Source of the DNA: Litsea cubeba
Lineage: Eukaryota > Streptophyta > Magnoliopsida > Laurales > Lauraceae
DNA length: 64,000 nucleotides
Direction of reading: 5' to 3'
Assembly: GCA_012931725.1 (NCBI GenBank)
Contig: CM022951.1
Span: 9,235,616 to 9,299,615, forward strand
Made by a program: the position numbers and the translations under genes
Notes under the pieces: model-generated
Database searches by the model: none
The model's input: only the letters and a program-made list of their open reading frames with translations
Told to the model about the DNA's origin: nothing
Shown: positions 46,250 to 59,059 of the stretch, piece after piece
Position numbering within the stretch: the stretch's first letter is position 1
How the letters are laid out: every line of letters starts with the position of its first letter

Positions 46250-46964
46250 AACCCAAATCAGCGATGAATACGACAACAATCCTTCTCCACAATCTGAACT
46301 AGCCACTGAGGAGGAACATCAGTCCATATGAAAGTGCCATTTTCTGACAGCGCTTTTTTGGCAAGCAGATGAGCAGCAAGATTTTCATAACGAGGGGTAT
46401 GAACAGCCACCCATTCCTTTCCAGCCATGGCATTTCACACATTTTTCACAATACATCCTCATTGAGATAAGTTAATCTCTTCACTGTTTAGTGCATTCAC
46501 AATTTGTAAAGCATCACCTTCTAATTCCACCTTTGAATAATTTGTTTCAGAAATAAAAAAAATGTTGCCATGGCACCCAATGCTTCAGCCATCACCGGAG
46601 CTAAATCAGAATCGAAACTTCGAATTCTTGCACCCAGAAAAATCCCATCTTTATTTCTAGCAATACAACCTAAGCCAGTTCTTTTGCTCCCCGTTTGAAA
46701 GGCTGCATCCCAATTTACCTTAATAAATCCAGAACTTGGAGGATTCCAGTTAGTACTCTGAGAAATAGGAGGTTTGGCACCCTGAATATTATGCTCCTGT
46801 TTGCTGTGTGAAACGCCATGTATTGATTGCTGAGAAATGACGATAGGATGAATGAACTGCCCTCCATGCAATACTGTATTTCGGCGATGCCATATAGAAT
46901 GAAAACTCGCCGCAAGAATAGCTTGATCCTCCACGGAGATACTTTGCATTGCAGCCCTCCACAA
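46250..46964 (-). pseudogene. LINE-type RNase H domain remnant
   Basis: The minus strand reads GFIKVNWDAAFQTGSKRTGL then GCIARNKDGIFLGAR and VMAEALGAM. After a frameshift near 46560 it reads SKVELEGDALQIVNALN, and after stops RYENLAAHLLAKKAL and WTDVPPQWL. These are the catalytic Asp/Glu/Asp signatures and the C-terminal His-containing loop of the plant non-LTR RNase H family. The reverse transcriptase upstream is missing. Two further stops lie in the second half. Upstream residues SFHSIWHRRNTVLHGG are the usual linker of this family. Confidence 0.85.
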
Positions 46965-47595
46965 TTAAGATAAATCCACAAATAGATTAGACTTTTTTTT
47001 TTGATGCTTTTAGTCAATGGCCATTGCCATTTTGTCCAAATATAAATAAACCCCAAAAGATTAGGAGAAGGGCAGAGGAGAATGACGAGAGTCACGAAAT
47101 AGTGGTGGATTCATTCAATTGGTGACCATTCACCTCCATGTGAAATAGAGAATCTCACACGTACAAAATCAACTTTATAAAAGTACCTAATTCACATTAT
47201 ATGGCTTTGGATTTTGATTAGGGTGGCAAACGGGTTTGTTTGTAAGTCCTCTGAATTGAAATATGTATGCATTCGAAATTAGATTTGACTTATTATTATA
47301 TGAGAAATCAAAATCAAGTTCTAAATCCTTTTATTTGATTCGCGTCTAATACTGAATAGTCAGATAATTGGGTATTTATTTGCAACCCTAGATTTCGTTT
47401 CGGCTTAGTGCATTGTGCAAGTAATATTTAGATTTAATGGCTCAATTGTTTCATCATTTTATGAGCTTTTTTTTTTCTCTCTCTTTTTTTTTAAATTTGA
47501 AAATTAAAAGCTTTAGTATCTCCAATGTTACTAAATAAATGCTAGAGAGCGAATTTTCTCCACTGTTATTAAATAAATATATACATTGAATATAT
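46965..47595. other. Intergenic, nothing recognised
   Basis: AT-rich. Poly-T tracts occur near 46991-47000 and 47467-47492. No feature is recognised. Confidence 0.5.
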
Positions 47596-47599
47596 CATC

Positions 47600-47790
47600 T
47601 ATAACAACCCGAGCATGTTGTCCACATGATATTATCCGCTTTGGCCCAAGGGATTTCAACCCAATCTTGCCTTACGGTTTTTAAAGGTCTCATGCGGAGT
47701 TAAGTTTAGGTCATACACATATATACCCAAGATTAGGACTAGCATGTTTTTGATGTGGGACATATGCATCCCTTCCGGGGCTCACAAGTT
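47600..47790 (+). repeat. TRIM/LTR-like dispersed repeat
   Basis: 'gatattatccgctttggccc', 'acggtttttaaaggtctcat', 'acacatatatacccaa' and 'ttgatgtgggaca' form the same type of plant repeat seen at 6206-6780, though in a different subfamily. Confidence 0.5.
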
Positions 47791-48285
47791 TAACGATTTC
47801 ATATTAAAGAAAAAATCTGACCTTTGATCCAACGGTCCAATCCATTCGGATAGGTGAAAAATCGATGGATCCAATATAATTTGGGAATCCCATGTGTGTA
47901 GATGGTTCAGATGTATCATAAAGTTGGCCCTCCTATGTTGTCCCTCACCGTAATATGGTGAGGGATGGATGCACATGAATATATATATATACATATTTAT
48001 TGTAAGTGACTTGCAAAACAGCTGCGTAGGTTTCTTAATAAGTACTTAAACTTCAAAGGGAACGACCAAGATTAAAAGTCCTGCACTGTTCTTGTGAATG
48101 ACTGTTGTAGGTGAAGTCCAAATATATTTAAGCACATTAGGGTCTGTTTGTGCATGCGACGTTTCAGCGGAAACGAGTGTCGACAAGGCGCCGGAAGTCT
48201 TGTTTGGTGCAACGAAGAGAAGACCGGATTTTCTGCGATTTTTACTACGTGTTTCTTCGTTAGAGGGGAGATGACTTTCCCATCT
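47791..48285. other. Intergenic up to the copia target site
   Basis: No gene is seen. A small hairpin 'ccctcaccgtaatatggtga' followed by (TA)n at 47943-47990 resembles the end of hairpin MITE 2. Confidence 0.4.
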
Positions 48286-48290
48286 ATCCC

Positions 48291-49367
48291 TGAAAGAATC
48301 CGGCCTTAACATAGGCTTACGTCCCAATAACAAGATATTCATTAGATTTAAAGAACAAGTGATTAATCTAGTAATAAACCCTAATCCAAATTAAAAGCAA
48401 GCAACCACACAATGAGAAGGACACATGATTTATATGTGGAAAACCCTACTCGGAAAAAAACCACGGCCCTTACCTTCTAGGCCAACATACAACCCAGCAA
48501 TATAAATCGAAAGTTATAAGAAAACTCATAACCTTTTCTCAGTTGCAACTCAATCTAAGGACTGCTTTGATCTTGCTGACTGCTCGCCGTACACCTTCAC
48601 CGTGCTTGAACAAACCACCTTGAATGCCTCTTCAAGATGAATCTACTTCAGAAAAGTAGCAGAAAGAACCTCCAAAGACTTGAATTTCAGCGTAGCAACT
48701 TGAAGCTTTAGAGAGGAAAACAATCTCTCAATAGATCTCTAGGTTTTTGGATGGGAGAGTGGTGCCCTAGAGTTGAAATAGGATGGCCAAATATATTCTT
48801 TAATTTGTGCCTCAATACTTGTAGAGCAAGTAGGACTCAAAATAGTGTTTTAAGAGAAATTAGGAAACAAAATCTTGATAAGTCTGAAATTTAGCGACCC
48901 AGGCGCTCGAGCGCATGAAGGTTCTGACTCGAACGCCCATCTTGTGTACTGTAGCAATTCCTAATTTCTGATGCACGGGTCCAAAGCAATCAATATGACT
49001 TGTAGGTCAAGCCACAAGGAGACAAGGTCTGGGCCAATTCAAATAATTCGAATTGATGTCATCATGACAAAAGACCTTATGTGTCATCATGAGCCAATCA
49101 CTTCTTTTCCATATGATGTCATCATGAAAGTAGATAGATATGAGGACTTTGTTAGACAGTGATGCACGGTCTTAAGTTTGATAGATATGAGAACAGCAGT
49201 GATGCACATTGCACCCATGAAGCTTGAGAAATTGATAGAATATGTCTTCTAGCTATCTTTCTTAGGCAGTCCCACTAAAAAATACAATTGTAAATAAATC
49301 CCGGATTTTGTCCAATATATCCAATGAATTTGCCAATACAAATTATAATAGAATTATAATCTTTACA
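48291..49367 (-). mobile_element. 3' LTR of the copia element
   Basis: A 1077-bp LTR, TGTAAAGATTATAATTC.. at its minus-strand start (49367) and ..TTCTTTCA at its end (48291). It matches the split 5' LTR throughout, including the phrases 'aagcaagcaaccacacaatg' and 'gcgctcgagcgc'. Confidence 0.92.
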
Positions 49368-49380
49368 ATTTTCCCCTTTG
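49368..49380 (-). other. Polypurine tract of the copia element
   Basis: On the minus strand CAAAGGGGAAAAT abuts the start of the 3' LTR, the normal site for plus-strand cDNA priming. Confidence 0.85.
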
Positions 49381-50302
49381 GCAATTCATGGACAAAACTC
49401 CTAAATACAATTTTACCCAGAAAATATAACTCGGTCAATAGAATTCAAGAAGCTTTTCTTCTATTAAGCCCCTTAAATCATGTTCACGAACATTTAACAA
49501 AAGACCGAACATGAAATCTTGAAAATTAAAAATAATTCTGAAATGTAATCATTAACATAATCAGCTCATTCAGCTACACTCAGATATCTCATCTTCTCCC
49601 CCTTTTTATTCAGAATTGACAAAGAGTTTGCTCCCCCTAAATCATATAATCTATATCCACGAAAGAAAAAAAAATGCACGAATGCAAAACTCAATCAGGC
49701 CAAAATTCGAAAATCCTCAATGATCAAACACGATAATTTGCTAGTCATGAGGCAACACAATTTTGGGGAATTTATCATGTGTGAAAATTGTGAGTGAGAC
49801 GATCTAAAATGTAAGCCACGAAGAGTTCGCAGATCGACCAGAAATTAAAAATCATTAGATACAAAGTAAATTTCACACCTTTCAAAAACATTCGATTTGA
49901 TCAGCAATGAGGTGTGAGGCCCCCTTTAATGGCACACAATTTATATATATATGTGTATTTTTTTTTCTTAGCCCAAAATTAGATATTCTCATGAACTTCT
50001 TCACATATAAAACTGCTCAAGTTCTATTGCTCATTTTTTGTAGAAAATTATGAACCCTATATGATACAGTTCCATTGCAGGTCTACAAAAATCTCTACGC
50101 ACTTTGGGTCACGTAGATATAGACATTAAGAAGAGAGCATGGAGAAGTAGGAAAATCAAAATCGATGCTTCGAATAAGTAAAAAAACCATTAAGATTGTG
50201 AATCCTGTCAATCCCAGTGTTTCATTGACCCTAAGTGAGTGTCCAAGTGAGTCGTCGTGTACTTGTGGACATGATCAAAATCCTTAAATTGTGAATAAGA
50301 AA
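49381..50302. other. Copia 3' internal region without pol
   Basis: This stretch lies where the end of pol would be expected. All three minus frames are broken and show no integrase or reverse transcriptase motif. Confidence 0.7.
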
Positions 50303-51120
50303 TTAAGCTCTAAAGCCAAATAAATCAAAGTGTTTCAAATGCCAGATAATCTCAAAATCAACCCGAAAAAGTACTTGTGTGCAATCCGAAACACAATTGG
50401 AGGATAGGATTTGTAGGCCAATGCCTAGGGGCTTATAGATAAGGGGATCAACTTTAGCATTCTCAATTGATTTAGATAGTGCAGTGTAGACCACATTACA
50501 GCTCGGGTCAGTCTTACGAATCCAAGCATCCTTAGTCTTGACCTGTTGAGGAGAAGAAGGTTTTTTCCTTGTCTGATTTCTAATATGACTTCTTCTTTTA
50601 TTGCAGTGTTGTCTAATGTGCCCTTTAATTCCGCAAAAGTGACATGTGGGGGTGAATTTAGGCCTGGGCAATTTCTTAGCATTCACAAATTTCAAGGATG
50701 AAGCCTTATGAATTAAGGGTGTTATGGAGTACACAGTAGGTCCTTGAACAAATACAGATTTACCTTTATCTTTTGAGGACGAAGCTCCATGAGTGTAGCC
50801 AATTCAAGACTTAGACAAGTCAGTCTTTTGGTTTCCAAGTATTTCGCCGAGCTTCATGGACCCTTTGTTCATGCGGTCCAAAGAGGCCTTTGCAGTTGTA
50901 AATTCAGAGGTTGTCAACTTAACCTATTCAATTAAATCAACCTTTTCAGATTTACAATGACTCAACTCTTTCCTCAAATTGTCCATCTCAGATTTTGATT
51001 TCAACCCTTGTTGCTTCATCAATTCACTCTCCTTACCTGCAACAATCAAATTATTAGACAATATTACATGCTGCTCTTCTAACTACCGTACCATAGAATG
51101 TAATTCTTCCAGTCGTACAA
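50303..51120 (-). pseudogene. Copia gag, C-terminal part
   Basis: The minus strand reads a lysine-rich linker (GSMKLGEILGNQK) and the zinc knuckle CHFCGIKGHIRQHC at about 50645-50604, followed by a basic tail and DAWIRKTDPSCNVVYTAL. In full-length relatives this last phrase leads into the protease. Here the frame continues into unrelated residues and stops at 50303. The arrangement (a second knuckle after a long linker) resembles Sirevirus gag. It is separated from its N-terminal half by the PIF insertion. Confidence 0.85.
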
Positions 51121-52312
51121 TTAGGGGTCGTTTGTCTACAAACATTTACATATGTAAATTGAGAATAAATTTACACATCAATCACATTTGTGTATAATTA
51201 TTTACGCATCTTGGGTGTAAATGAGATGTGTAAATGGTGTGAAAATTAACTCATTTTCACACCAAAATTTGAACACCTGTTGAGATGGGAAAATAAAGAA
51301 TACCAAAATGGGTGGGATTTGAAAGAATTCACGTTGGAAGCGGATGGTGACGTATTAGGCATTTCTGTCAAATAAGTTTTGGTTTCGAGACCCTCCAAAC
51401 GCATGAAAAAAAAAAGTTCAAGAGTAGAGTCCTCTCATAAAATGGATAAAACCTATACTGCGTCTTTCTCCCTACGTCAAAAACCCATACAGTGTCTTTC
51501 TCCCCACCCTGCGTCTCTCTCCCTGTGTGGTCGCCCAAGCATTTTCGTCTCCTTCGTGTGAAGGTAATACAACTCTCTGATAATGAAACAAATGGGTATT
51601 TCTGACAATAGAGTTTGTTTCTTTACAATTATTTCTGATAGGGCATCACGATCTTGAGCACAATTGGGTTCTTAAGCATTTCTCCTAGCAAGAGAACCAT
51701 CATGATCTTGAGCACAAATGGGTTCTTGACTTCATGAAGATCATGGTCTTAGGTGGCCACATCTCCAATCAAATGCTCATTAAATTGCTGTGTCTTCTTT
51801 GCATTGATTTGATGTGCTTTTTTTTATTAAATTACTGTATGTTTTGTGATAATTCAATTGTCTTTATATTGTGATATTCATTTTCTTTTACTGTAATGGT
51901 GCTTTTGTTTGAGATCTTAATGGCCAACATATGTGTTATACACTGTAGATGGTTCGTTGGTTCAAGTATGATGGTTTGGTGTATTCTACATTTCTTTGTA
52001 AAAAAATTGTGTGTTTCGTTGATTCAAGTGTATGATAGTTTGATGTGTTCTTTTTGGGTTTTTCCAACATGAAATCCTCTAAGGTCCACTGTTTTGCTGA
52101 ATTCAGTTTCTTACAATGTTTCACTGCTCATCAAAAATTGAGGAACGCATGCTGCCTTTAAGTGTTTGATGAAATTCCTGTTACAGAAATTAAAGTTTAG
52201 TTATATTTTGAAGATCTTACTTAGTTGCCACTAATCCAATTTATATTCAATCAGTTATGACTTTTCATTCACATCCTTGATCACACGGAAGACTCCATTT
52301 TAACATAACTCC

Positions 52313-55168
52313 TGTCACGCCCCGAGCCCGAGATTTCACACATCCCGAGGCGCGACACACGCCCGCGTGGAAATTCGAGTCAACTCATTGACTCTAGGTC
52401 CCCACGTACGGAATTTACCCACAGGATATCACGTGTGAGGTTTATATTTCTCAATATGCCTCTATAAATCTATCAAATAGATATCCAATTAACATAACAC
52501 AATCATCAAGATATAGAGCATAAGGGTCCATAAGCATAGATTTAAAAGTTCAAGTTCAAGAGATAGAAAGAGAAGGAATAAGTTAGTTAAGTTACAATCC
52601 CAAAAGCTAAACAAGTTTATAAGTTTCTACAAAATATGTGGCAATCCTAGCCACGGTCAGTGGGTCATTTAACGTCCATTTCTCATCGTACGGATGTCTA
52701 AAAGACATCATCAGGAGTCCACTCTGCTACGTTATGTGGAGGTTCCTCTTCCTCAAGGATCTCCGGGGCAATGGCGTCGATGTATTCACCTGTAACGCCA
52801 AGTGTAGCACCATTAGACTAAGCTAAGCAAGACAAACATATACAGTCCATATAACATGTATCAAATGAATAGTCAGACAGGTATAAATCATAAGAGATCA
52901 AGGAATGATCACTAGGCATATCAGTGCATGAATTAGCATGAGACATACGAGTCATAGATAACAGATAACACATTAACAGTACTAGTTGGCACATCCACAT
53001 AAGCTATGCTCTCTCAAGTTAATCATATAACATGAAATAAAATGAGAGCAGAATATCAGGACAGAACAGGGCGGTGCTACTTGGAGACAGAGGTACCCAG
53101 AATTCTCCATCGTAGACCTAGGGTGCCGGTAAACCCTCAGAATATATTCCCATCTGCAGAGGGCCAGAAGTTTACTAAACCCACATTTAGCCGGGTCCGA
53201 CTTAGATAGGGTCGAAGCTAAGTGGTGCCGACTCGTAGAGTGCAATATACAAACAACAGATCAGGTGCAGAACAGTGTAAATAAGATACAGGACACATAC
53301 AGAACAAGACATATAAATATCAAAGAATCAGAACTCACTGAGATGTACTGACAAGGCCATAAATAAAGGTAATATAACAGATGTGTAACAGAAAATACAT
53401 AACCGGACAGAAGCATGATCAAGTCATACTAGAATACTGAAAACGAAATGCAATGCATGTACATACAGATCATATACGGAGTCAAGACAGAAATCAAGCC
53501 AAGCCTACGGTCTTGAGAACACACGTGGTCTTCACCGTCCAACTCGGGGTAGTATTAAGAGTCCGACATTATCGGGCTACAAGGACCCCTTGGCGTTACA
53601 TAATTTGGATGTCGAATCCCTTAATAGAACACATTTGGTTCGGTTGCAATCCGGAGAAAACAAGGTCCCTTGTGGGTACGGTTGCTCAATCCATATCCAC
53701 AATTCAACAAACCATCAGTCGTGATAAAAGTTTAGGGTGCACATCCTACGGGTCCATCTATCAGGCCAATCAACTAGAACAAGCTACGGTTCAATGTCCG
53801 GCTCATGGAAACGTCCATTTGTCACAATTATGTAGAATCCAACATATAATCTTTTTGTTGGGTTCTACACATCATGAGCTTTCCAACGGTATGTAGATCT
53901 CCAAAAACGGACTTACGGTTGAAAAGTTATGGTCGTTGGAAAATCTGCATACTGCAGGTATCAGGTTTGCTCGAGCGTTCAGATGTTCGCTCGAGCGGAC
54001 CCCAGACAGAAAGCTGTTCGCTCGACCGAACCAAAAGTTCGCTCGAGCGAACTCTCCCAGAGAGCCCTTCACTAGAGCGTTCACTCACGCTCGCTCGAGC
54101 GAACTGTCAAATCTCTGTGTTCGAAAATCTGAAACTTTGTTGTTTCTCCCAAGCCATTCAAGGCATTCATTCCAGGTTTGAACCACTACCAATGGGTATC
54201 CTTGAGCTTCCAAAATGCTCATAAAAACATCAATAAACCCATATACATTAACAAGAAGAATCATCCATAAAGATCCATTTTTGAGCAAGAAGAATGGTTT
54301 CTACATATGATTTCATACATTCATGAATCAAACAAGAAGCATGCATATAAACATGTAAGTTTAACTTGCCTTGGTGCTTGAAAGCTAACTCTCACACCTA
54401 ATCCTTGTTAAACTCGAAAATCCCCAAATATGAAAGCTCAAATGCCCTAAAAATGGTGAAAAACAAAATGGAAGAAAATGAATGAGGAAGAAGATGATAC
54501 ATACATGATTTGTAGCTTTCCAAGGATGAAGGAAATCAAATGGAAATGCTTAGTGAAGAAAGAGCTTACCAAAAGCAAGAAGAAAGAAAGATGAGTGGAT
54601 GCTTGAGCTTGGAAGATGTTGTCTTGGTGGAGAAGATGAAGTGGTGGCTAGCTTCTACTCATGCTAGGAGTCTTGGTTGATGCTAGGAGTGAAAGAAGAA
54701 GAAGAAGAAGAAGAAGAAGAAGAAGAAGAAGAAGAAGACAAGGAGAAGAATAGCTCCCAGCTGGAAATGGAGAAGAAATGAGAGGAGAAGAAAGAAAAAT
54801 GGCTGGGTAAGGGTTTTAAGCCCAATTTTTCCTGCACTACATACAAGTCCACAAAAAGGACTGAAATTTCAAATAAGGGCCTGGGTTAAATGAATGGGCT
54901 GGGAATGGGCCTAAATGGATCCGAATTAATTGGGTCAAAGCATGAAAGTTAAGGCCCATGAAATGCTCTATGCAATGCATTAAAAACCCAAAAATTTCTA
55001 AGTACACACAAAAACCCAAAACACTCCAAATGTCATAATCTACCTAGTAAATGGTCAAACCCCACTAATTCTACCTAATCAAGTCCAATCACAATCAAAA
55101 TATCCATTAAGCAATTAATCTAAATTAATTAACTCTAAAACGAGATTAAGGCGGGTCGGGGTGTTACA
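52313..55168 (-). mobile_element. Solo gypsy-type LTR (2856 bp)
   Basis: Ends TGTCACGCCCCGAG at left and ..CGGGGTGTTACA at right are flanked by a perfect 5-bp duplication ACTCC (52308-52312, 55169-55173). There is no primer site or coding region, so it is a solo LTR left by recombination. The left end resembles the gypsy LTR end at 12209, suggesting minus orientation. It contains a (GAA)n tract (54689-54737) and a cluster of CTCGAG palindromes. Open frames inside are chance. Confidence 0.9.
53966..54106. repeat. Cluster of TTCGCTCGAGCGAAC palindromes
   Basis: Five copies of the palindrome or close variants lie near 53966, 53984, 54015, 54037 and 54088, within 140 bp of the solo LTR. All contain CTCGAG or a one-base variant and CpG sites. 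Confidence 0.85.
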
Positions 55169-55376
55169 ACTCCTCATATCATGTATTCAGTAGTGCAAAT
55201 TAAATCATGTTTCCATTGTTACATAACTATTGCATTATAACAAAACAACATCAGAAAGATGAAAATAAGCTATGACCAAATGAAAGCACATCAAACTACA
55301 AACCCCACCCACCAATCCTACACACACAACACACACACACAGAGTACCTAATGGGGGTAATGACTGAGCAAGTTGT

Positions 55377-55396
55377 GGGGGGGGGGGGGGGGGGGG
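55377..55396 (+). repeat. Run of 20 G
   Basis: An uninterrupted G20 tract is preceded by a (CA)n stretch (55319-55340). The length may be imprecise in the assembly. Confidence 0.9.
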
Positions 55397-56360
55397 TTGG
55401 GAAGGACTGCATGGATGTGAGCTGTGACGTTGCATTGAAGGGAGAGAAGAAGGAAAATTGCTTACTGTTTGCTCTAGTGGATCAAGACGACCCTTGTTAG
55501 GATCAGGACCATGTAACTATTGACTAACCCATCTCAGGGGTCATCAAATGTGGCTGGCTTTCTCATTAATGAAGAAACAATGCCTCACTCAGTTGATGTG
55601 TATTGTGTTTCTTTCAATCTATTTATTGAAGAAACAAGGCCTCACTCAGTTGACTGAGAGAGTGAAGGACCTATTGTCATTGCATTGGTCTTACCACTTG
55701 TCATTGCATTGGTTTTGGCTCCTCATACACCCATTTCCCCAACAGTAGTCCTCCACCCATTTCCACCTCAGTTCAGCTGGTCTAGTGCTCCTTCCCTCAC
55801 CCCCCCCCTCCACTTTCTTTCTTCATCCTCCTCTCATCATCCATCTTCTTTACTGTGATAACTGATAAGAACCATTGTCTCATTAAGTGTCAAGTTCCCT
55901 TTCCTGTGCTCTTTCGCACTCTCTCCTTCTGCACCTCCTACCACCATCAGTGCACAACTTTGATCAGCCATTCCAAAACCCAAATGCAATGTCCTAACTA
56001 CCAAAACTTATATGTGCAAATCTTAAAGTTGGACATCAAGTTTCCATGCTTTCCTAAAACAATACAAGTGAGAAACAACACAGGCTTGAAGATTGATAGT
56101 CTTCCCTTATCTTATTTTTCATTCATTCTTTTAGCTATCTCTCTCTCTATCTATCTATCTTATAACAAAACTGCTTCCTTATATGTTAAGAATGATGGTT
56201 CCAATGTGTGTTTATTTATTTTGATATTTTAATCTAGTGTAATATTTTGTTCATATGATCATGAGCGGAAAAGAGTAACTAAATGGGCAATTACAAATTT
56301 ATGAATGTCAATCTATCTAAAGTTATATCTTTTTCTTAACAATTTTGTTACTTTTTAGAA

Positions 56361-57240
56361 ATGGATATTGAACAAGTTGAAGACCATGTTCAATCCAGCA
56401 AAGTTGAGGCACCAATCGAAACCAAGCGTGGTAGAAGAGAAAAGAAGATTATTTCATGGACGGACTACTCTAATGATTACTGGATGGACTTATTTATAGA
56501 ACAAATAAAGCTTGGGAGAAAAGATGAAGGTGGGTATACCACTGAAGGGTGGAAAGAGATAGAACGAAAAATGATGGAAAAGTTTGGAGATGACTATGAT
56601 AAAGGTAAAATTAGAAATCGACTTAGAGAACATTAAAAACCCGTCACAAATAGATCAAGACTTTGATTGGACTAAGTGGGTTTGGATGGGATGACAAGGA
56701 GAAAAAGGTTACTGCAGAAGACCAAGTCTGGGATGACTATGTCAAGGTGAGTGGATCACTAATTTTCAGTTAAAATAATATTTCACCAATTGTTTTAGTT
56801 ATAAACTATTTACTTTGTTTTGTCCAATTTGTTATGAAAAGTTGGTCATTATATATGAAGACACAATTGCAGATGGAAGAGATGTGGTATTGACAAACCA
56901 ATGCCCACCACATCCAATCTCAGGCCCCCAAGTACCAATTGATGAAGTGGCAGTACAGTCATCTAGTTCAGATGAGATGGCCGAAAGTTCCAAAGCCTCG
57001 CATACTAAAAAAGACACAAATGCAAGTTCTTGATGCATTGTACGAGGTGAAGCTAAATCTGATTGTGAAATTGTGCGTGCAATAAAGGAGATGACCACCA
57101 CACTTGTCTATGTAGTTGAAAAGTTGAACCAATCAGGGCCGAGTCAAACAGATGCTGTCGCTGCTTTTCAGGAGCTAGAATTAGAAAAATCTCTACATGG
57201 AAAGGCGCTGAGGATGCTAAGGGATCCATAAGCGTCGAGT
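56361..57240 (+). pseudogene. PIF ORF1, Myb/SANT-like DNA-binding protein
   Basis: From ATG 56361 the frame reads KKIISWTDYSNDYWMDLFIE, GYTTEGWKEIERKMMEKFG and DYDKGKIRNRL, the Myb/SANT-like domain that binds element ends together with the transposase. A one-base insertion then breaks the frame. The continuation (IKTLIGLSGFGWDDKEKKV, EDQVWDDYVK before a GTGAGT donor) has a TAG. After an intron come a Ser-rich stretch near 56980 and VYVVEKLNQSGPSQTDAVAA near 57105-57165. The lesions make it non-functional. Confidence 0.87.
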
Positions 57241-57707
57241 CAATTCCTTACATTTCATATCAAGGAAGATTGACGTGATTGGATTTTGGAGGAATTAAGT
57301 GATGATATCTAGTAGTGTTATGTTGGACCAAGTGTGATTTTTTTGAACTATAGCAGTTTTATTGCATTTTGGACGGTATTTAATATTGTAGTGTTATGTT
57401 GGACTAAGTGTGGTTTTTTTGGACTATAGCAGTTTTATTGCATTTTGGACGGTATTTAATATTGTAGTGTTATGTTGGACCAAGTGTGACTTCTCTATTT
57501 AATTTTATTATATTTTGGCACTCTTTTATATTTTATTGTTATGTTTGTATTATTTGACTTTTATTTCTTATCCAATTGTTGTGTGTGCTATACTTTTACA
57601 TGGACAAATGTTCATTTATTAATGTGACAATAATGTTTCTATGAATGGGCTAAAATAGTTACTCACTTTTTTATGTGTGATTTGATTATGAAGCAGTATA
57701 AAGTAAT

Positions 57708-59059
57708 GACGTAAAGAAGAATATCATTTTTTGGTGGTTGGTATCACTATCAACGGTCGTCCTAATGCTTGTAGACCATCATTGTAAACAGAAGAGGGTC
57801 AAAAGGAGGAGAGATCATAATTCATTTTTAACTGGCTATGACTTCACACAGTACCTCATTCATGGTCATGAGCATTGAACATATGATTTACTTCGTATTA
57901 GGACTGATGTGTTCTTAGAGTTATGTGATTTACTTAAAAGAGAAGGGTTATTGCGTGCAACTAAAAATGTCACTGTACGTAGACGAACAAGTTGCCATCT
58001 TCCCAAATACGGTAGGCCACAGCGTAATCGGCTCATGCAAATTCAGTTTCAACATTCAGGCCAAACAATTAGCAAGTACTTTAATGCTATTTTGGAAGCG
58101 GTTTTATATATATGTCTCGATTATGTTAAAGTTCCTGAACCTGAAACGCCTACACCGACACGTATTGCTTCAAATCGAATATTCTACCCATTTTTCAAGG
58201 TAATTAAGTAATTAGGTCATCAACTTTTTTCTTACTATTCTACCCATTCTTTATGACAAATTGTTTAAATTGTTAAACGATTGTGCAGGATTGTATTGGT
58301 GTTATTGACGGCACCTATGTTCCACCCAGTTAAAGATCATCAATGTTAACATTGTAGAAAGGGATTCATTGCCCAAAATGTGATGGCAGTTGTAGGTTTT
58401 GGCATGCTATTTCAGTTTGTATGTGCCGGCTTTGAAGGCTCAACCAATGATCAAAAAATCCTTTCTGATATTCTACAAAATAGAGGAATATATAATATAT
58501 AAGTTCCAGAAGGTAAATTTATGTTTTAATTATATATATTTAAATAATATTTATACTAAACTTCTTATTTTAATTCTTAATAGGAAAGTACTTTCTTGTT
58601 GATGTTGGTTATGCTCATAAGCGAGGTTTTATTGGACCATATCGTGGAACCCGGTATCACTTAAAGGAATATGGACCTCAATCATTAGCTCCTAAGACGT
58701 CTACTAAGCTTTTTAACCTTTGCCATTCAAAACTTCGAAATGTTGTGGAAAGAGCATTTGGCCTATGGAATGAACAATTTCCTATTTTAACGCATATACC
58801 ATGAAATTATCCTCTTAAAACACAAGAAGAAATTGTAAATGCTTGTGCTGTAATACACAATTTCATTATAATGCGAAATCCTAACAATGATGAATTATGC
58901 AAACGTCATCGTCGTGAAGTGATAAATATTGACCAAGAAGACAATGAAGATAGTGTAGTTGAGGACGAGTCTGGCAGTCAATATGCTTATCGCCTCAAAG
59001 ATACAATAGCGTCAGATATGTGGAATATATCAGCAAATAGAAGAGCCAGTATAGCGTAA
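57708..59059 (+). pseudogene. PIF/Harbinger transposase
   Basis: The helix-turn-helix region lies in two frames at 57909-58200 (FLELCDLLKREGLL, then SGQTISKYFNAILEAVLYI). After an intron, DCIGVIDGTYVPPS (first catalytic Asp) begins near 58289. The second block is scrambled but reads CAGFEGSTNDQKILSDIL near 58418. The third block from 58585 reads YFLVDVGYAHKRGFIGPYRG, RYHLKEYG, FNLCHSKLRNVVERAFGLW. At least four frameshifts or stops are present, so the enzyme is inactive. In the family it cuts and joins at TTA sites. Confidence 0.9.

Noticed and set aside
52638..54288. Several open frames inside the 52313-55168 region
   Set aside because: The region is a solo LTR bounded by ACTCC duplications, and none of the frames resembles a protein.
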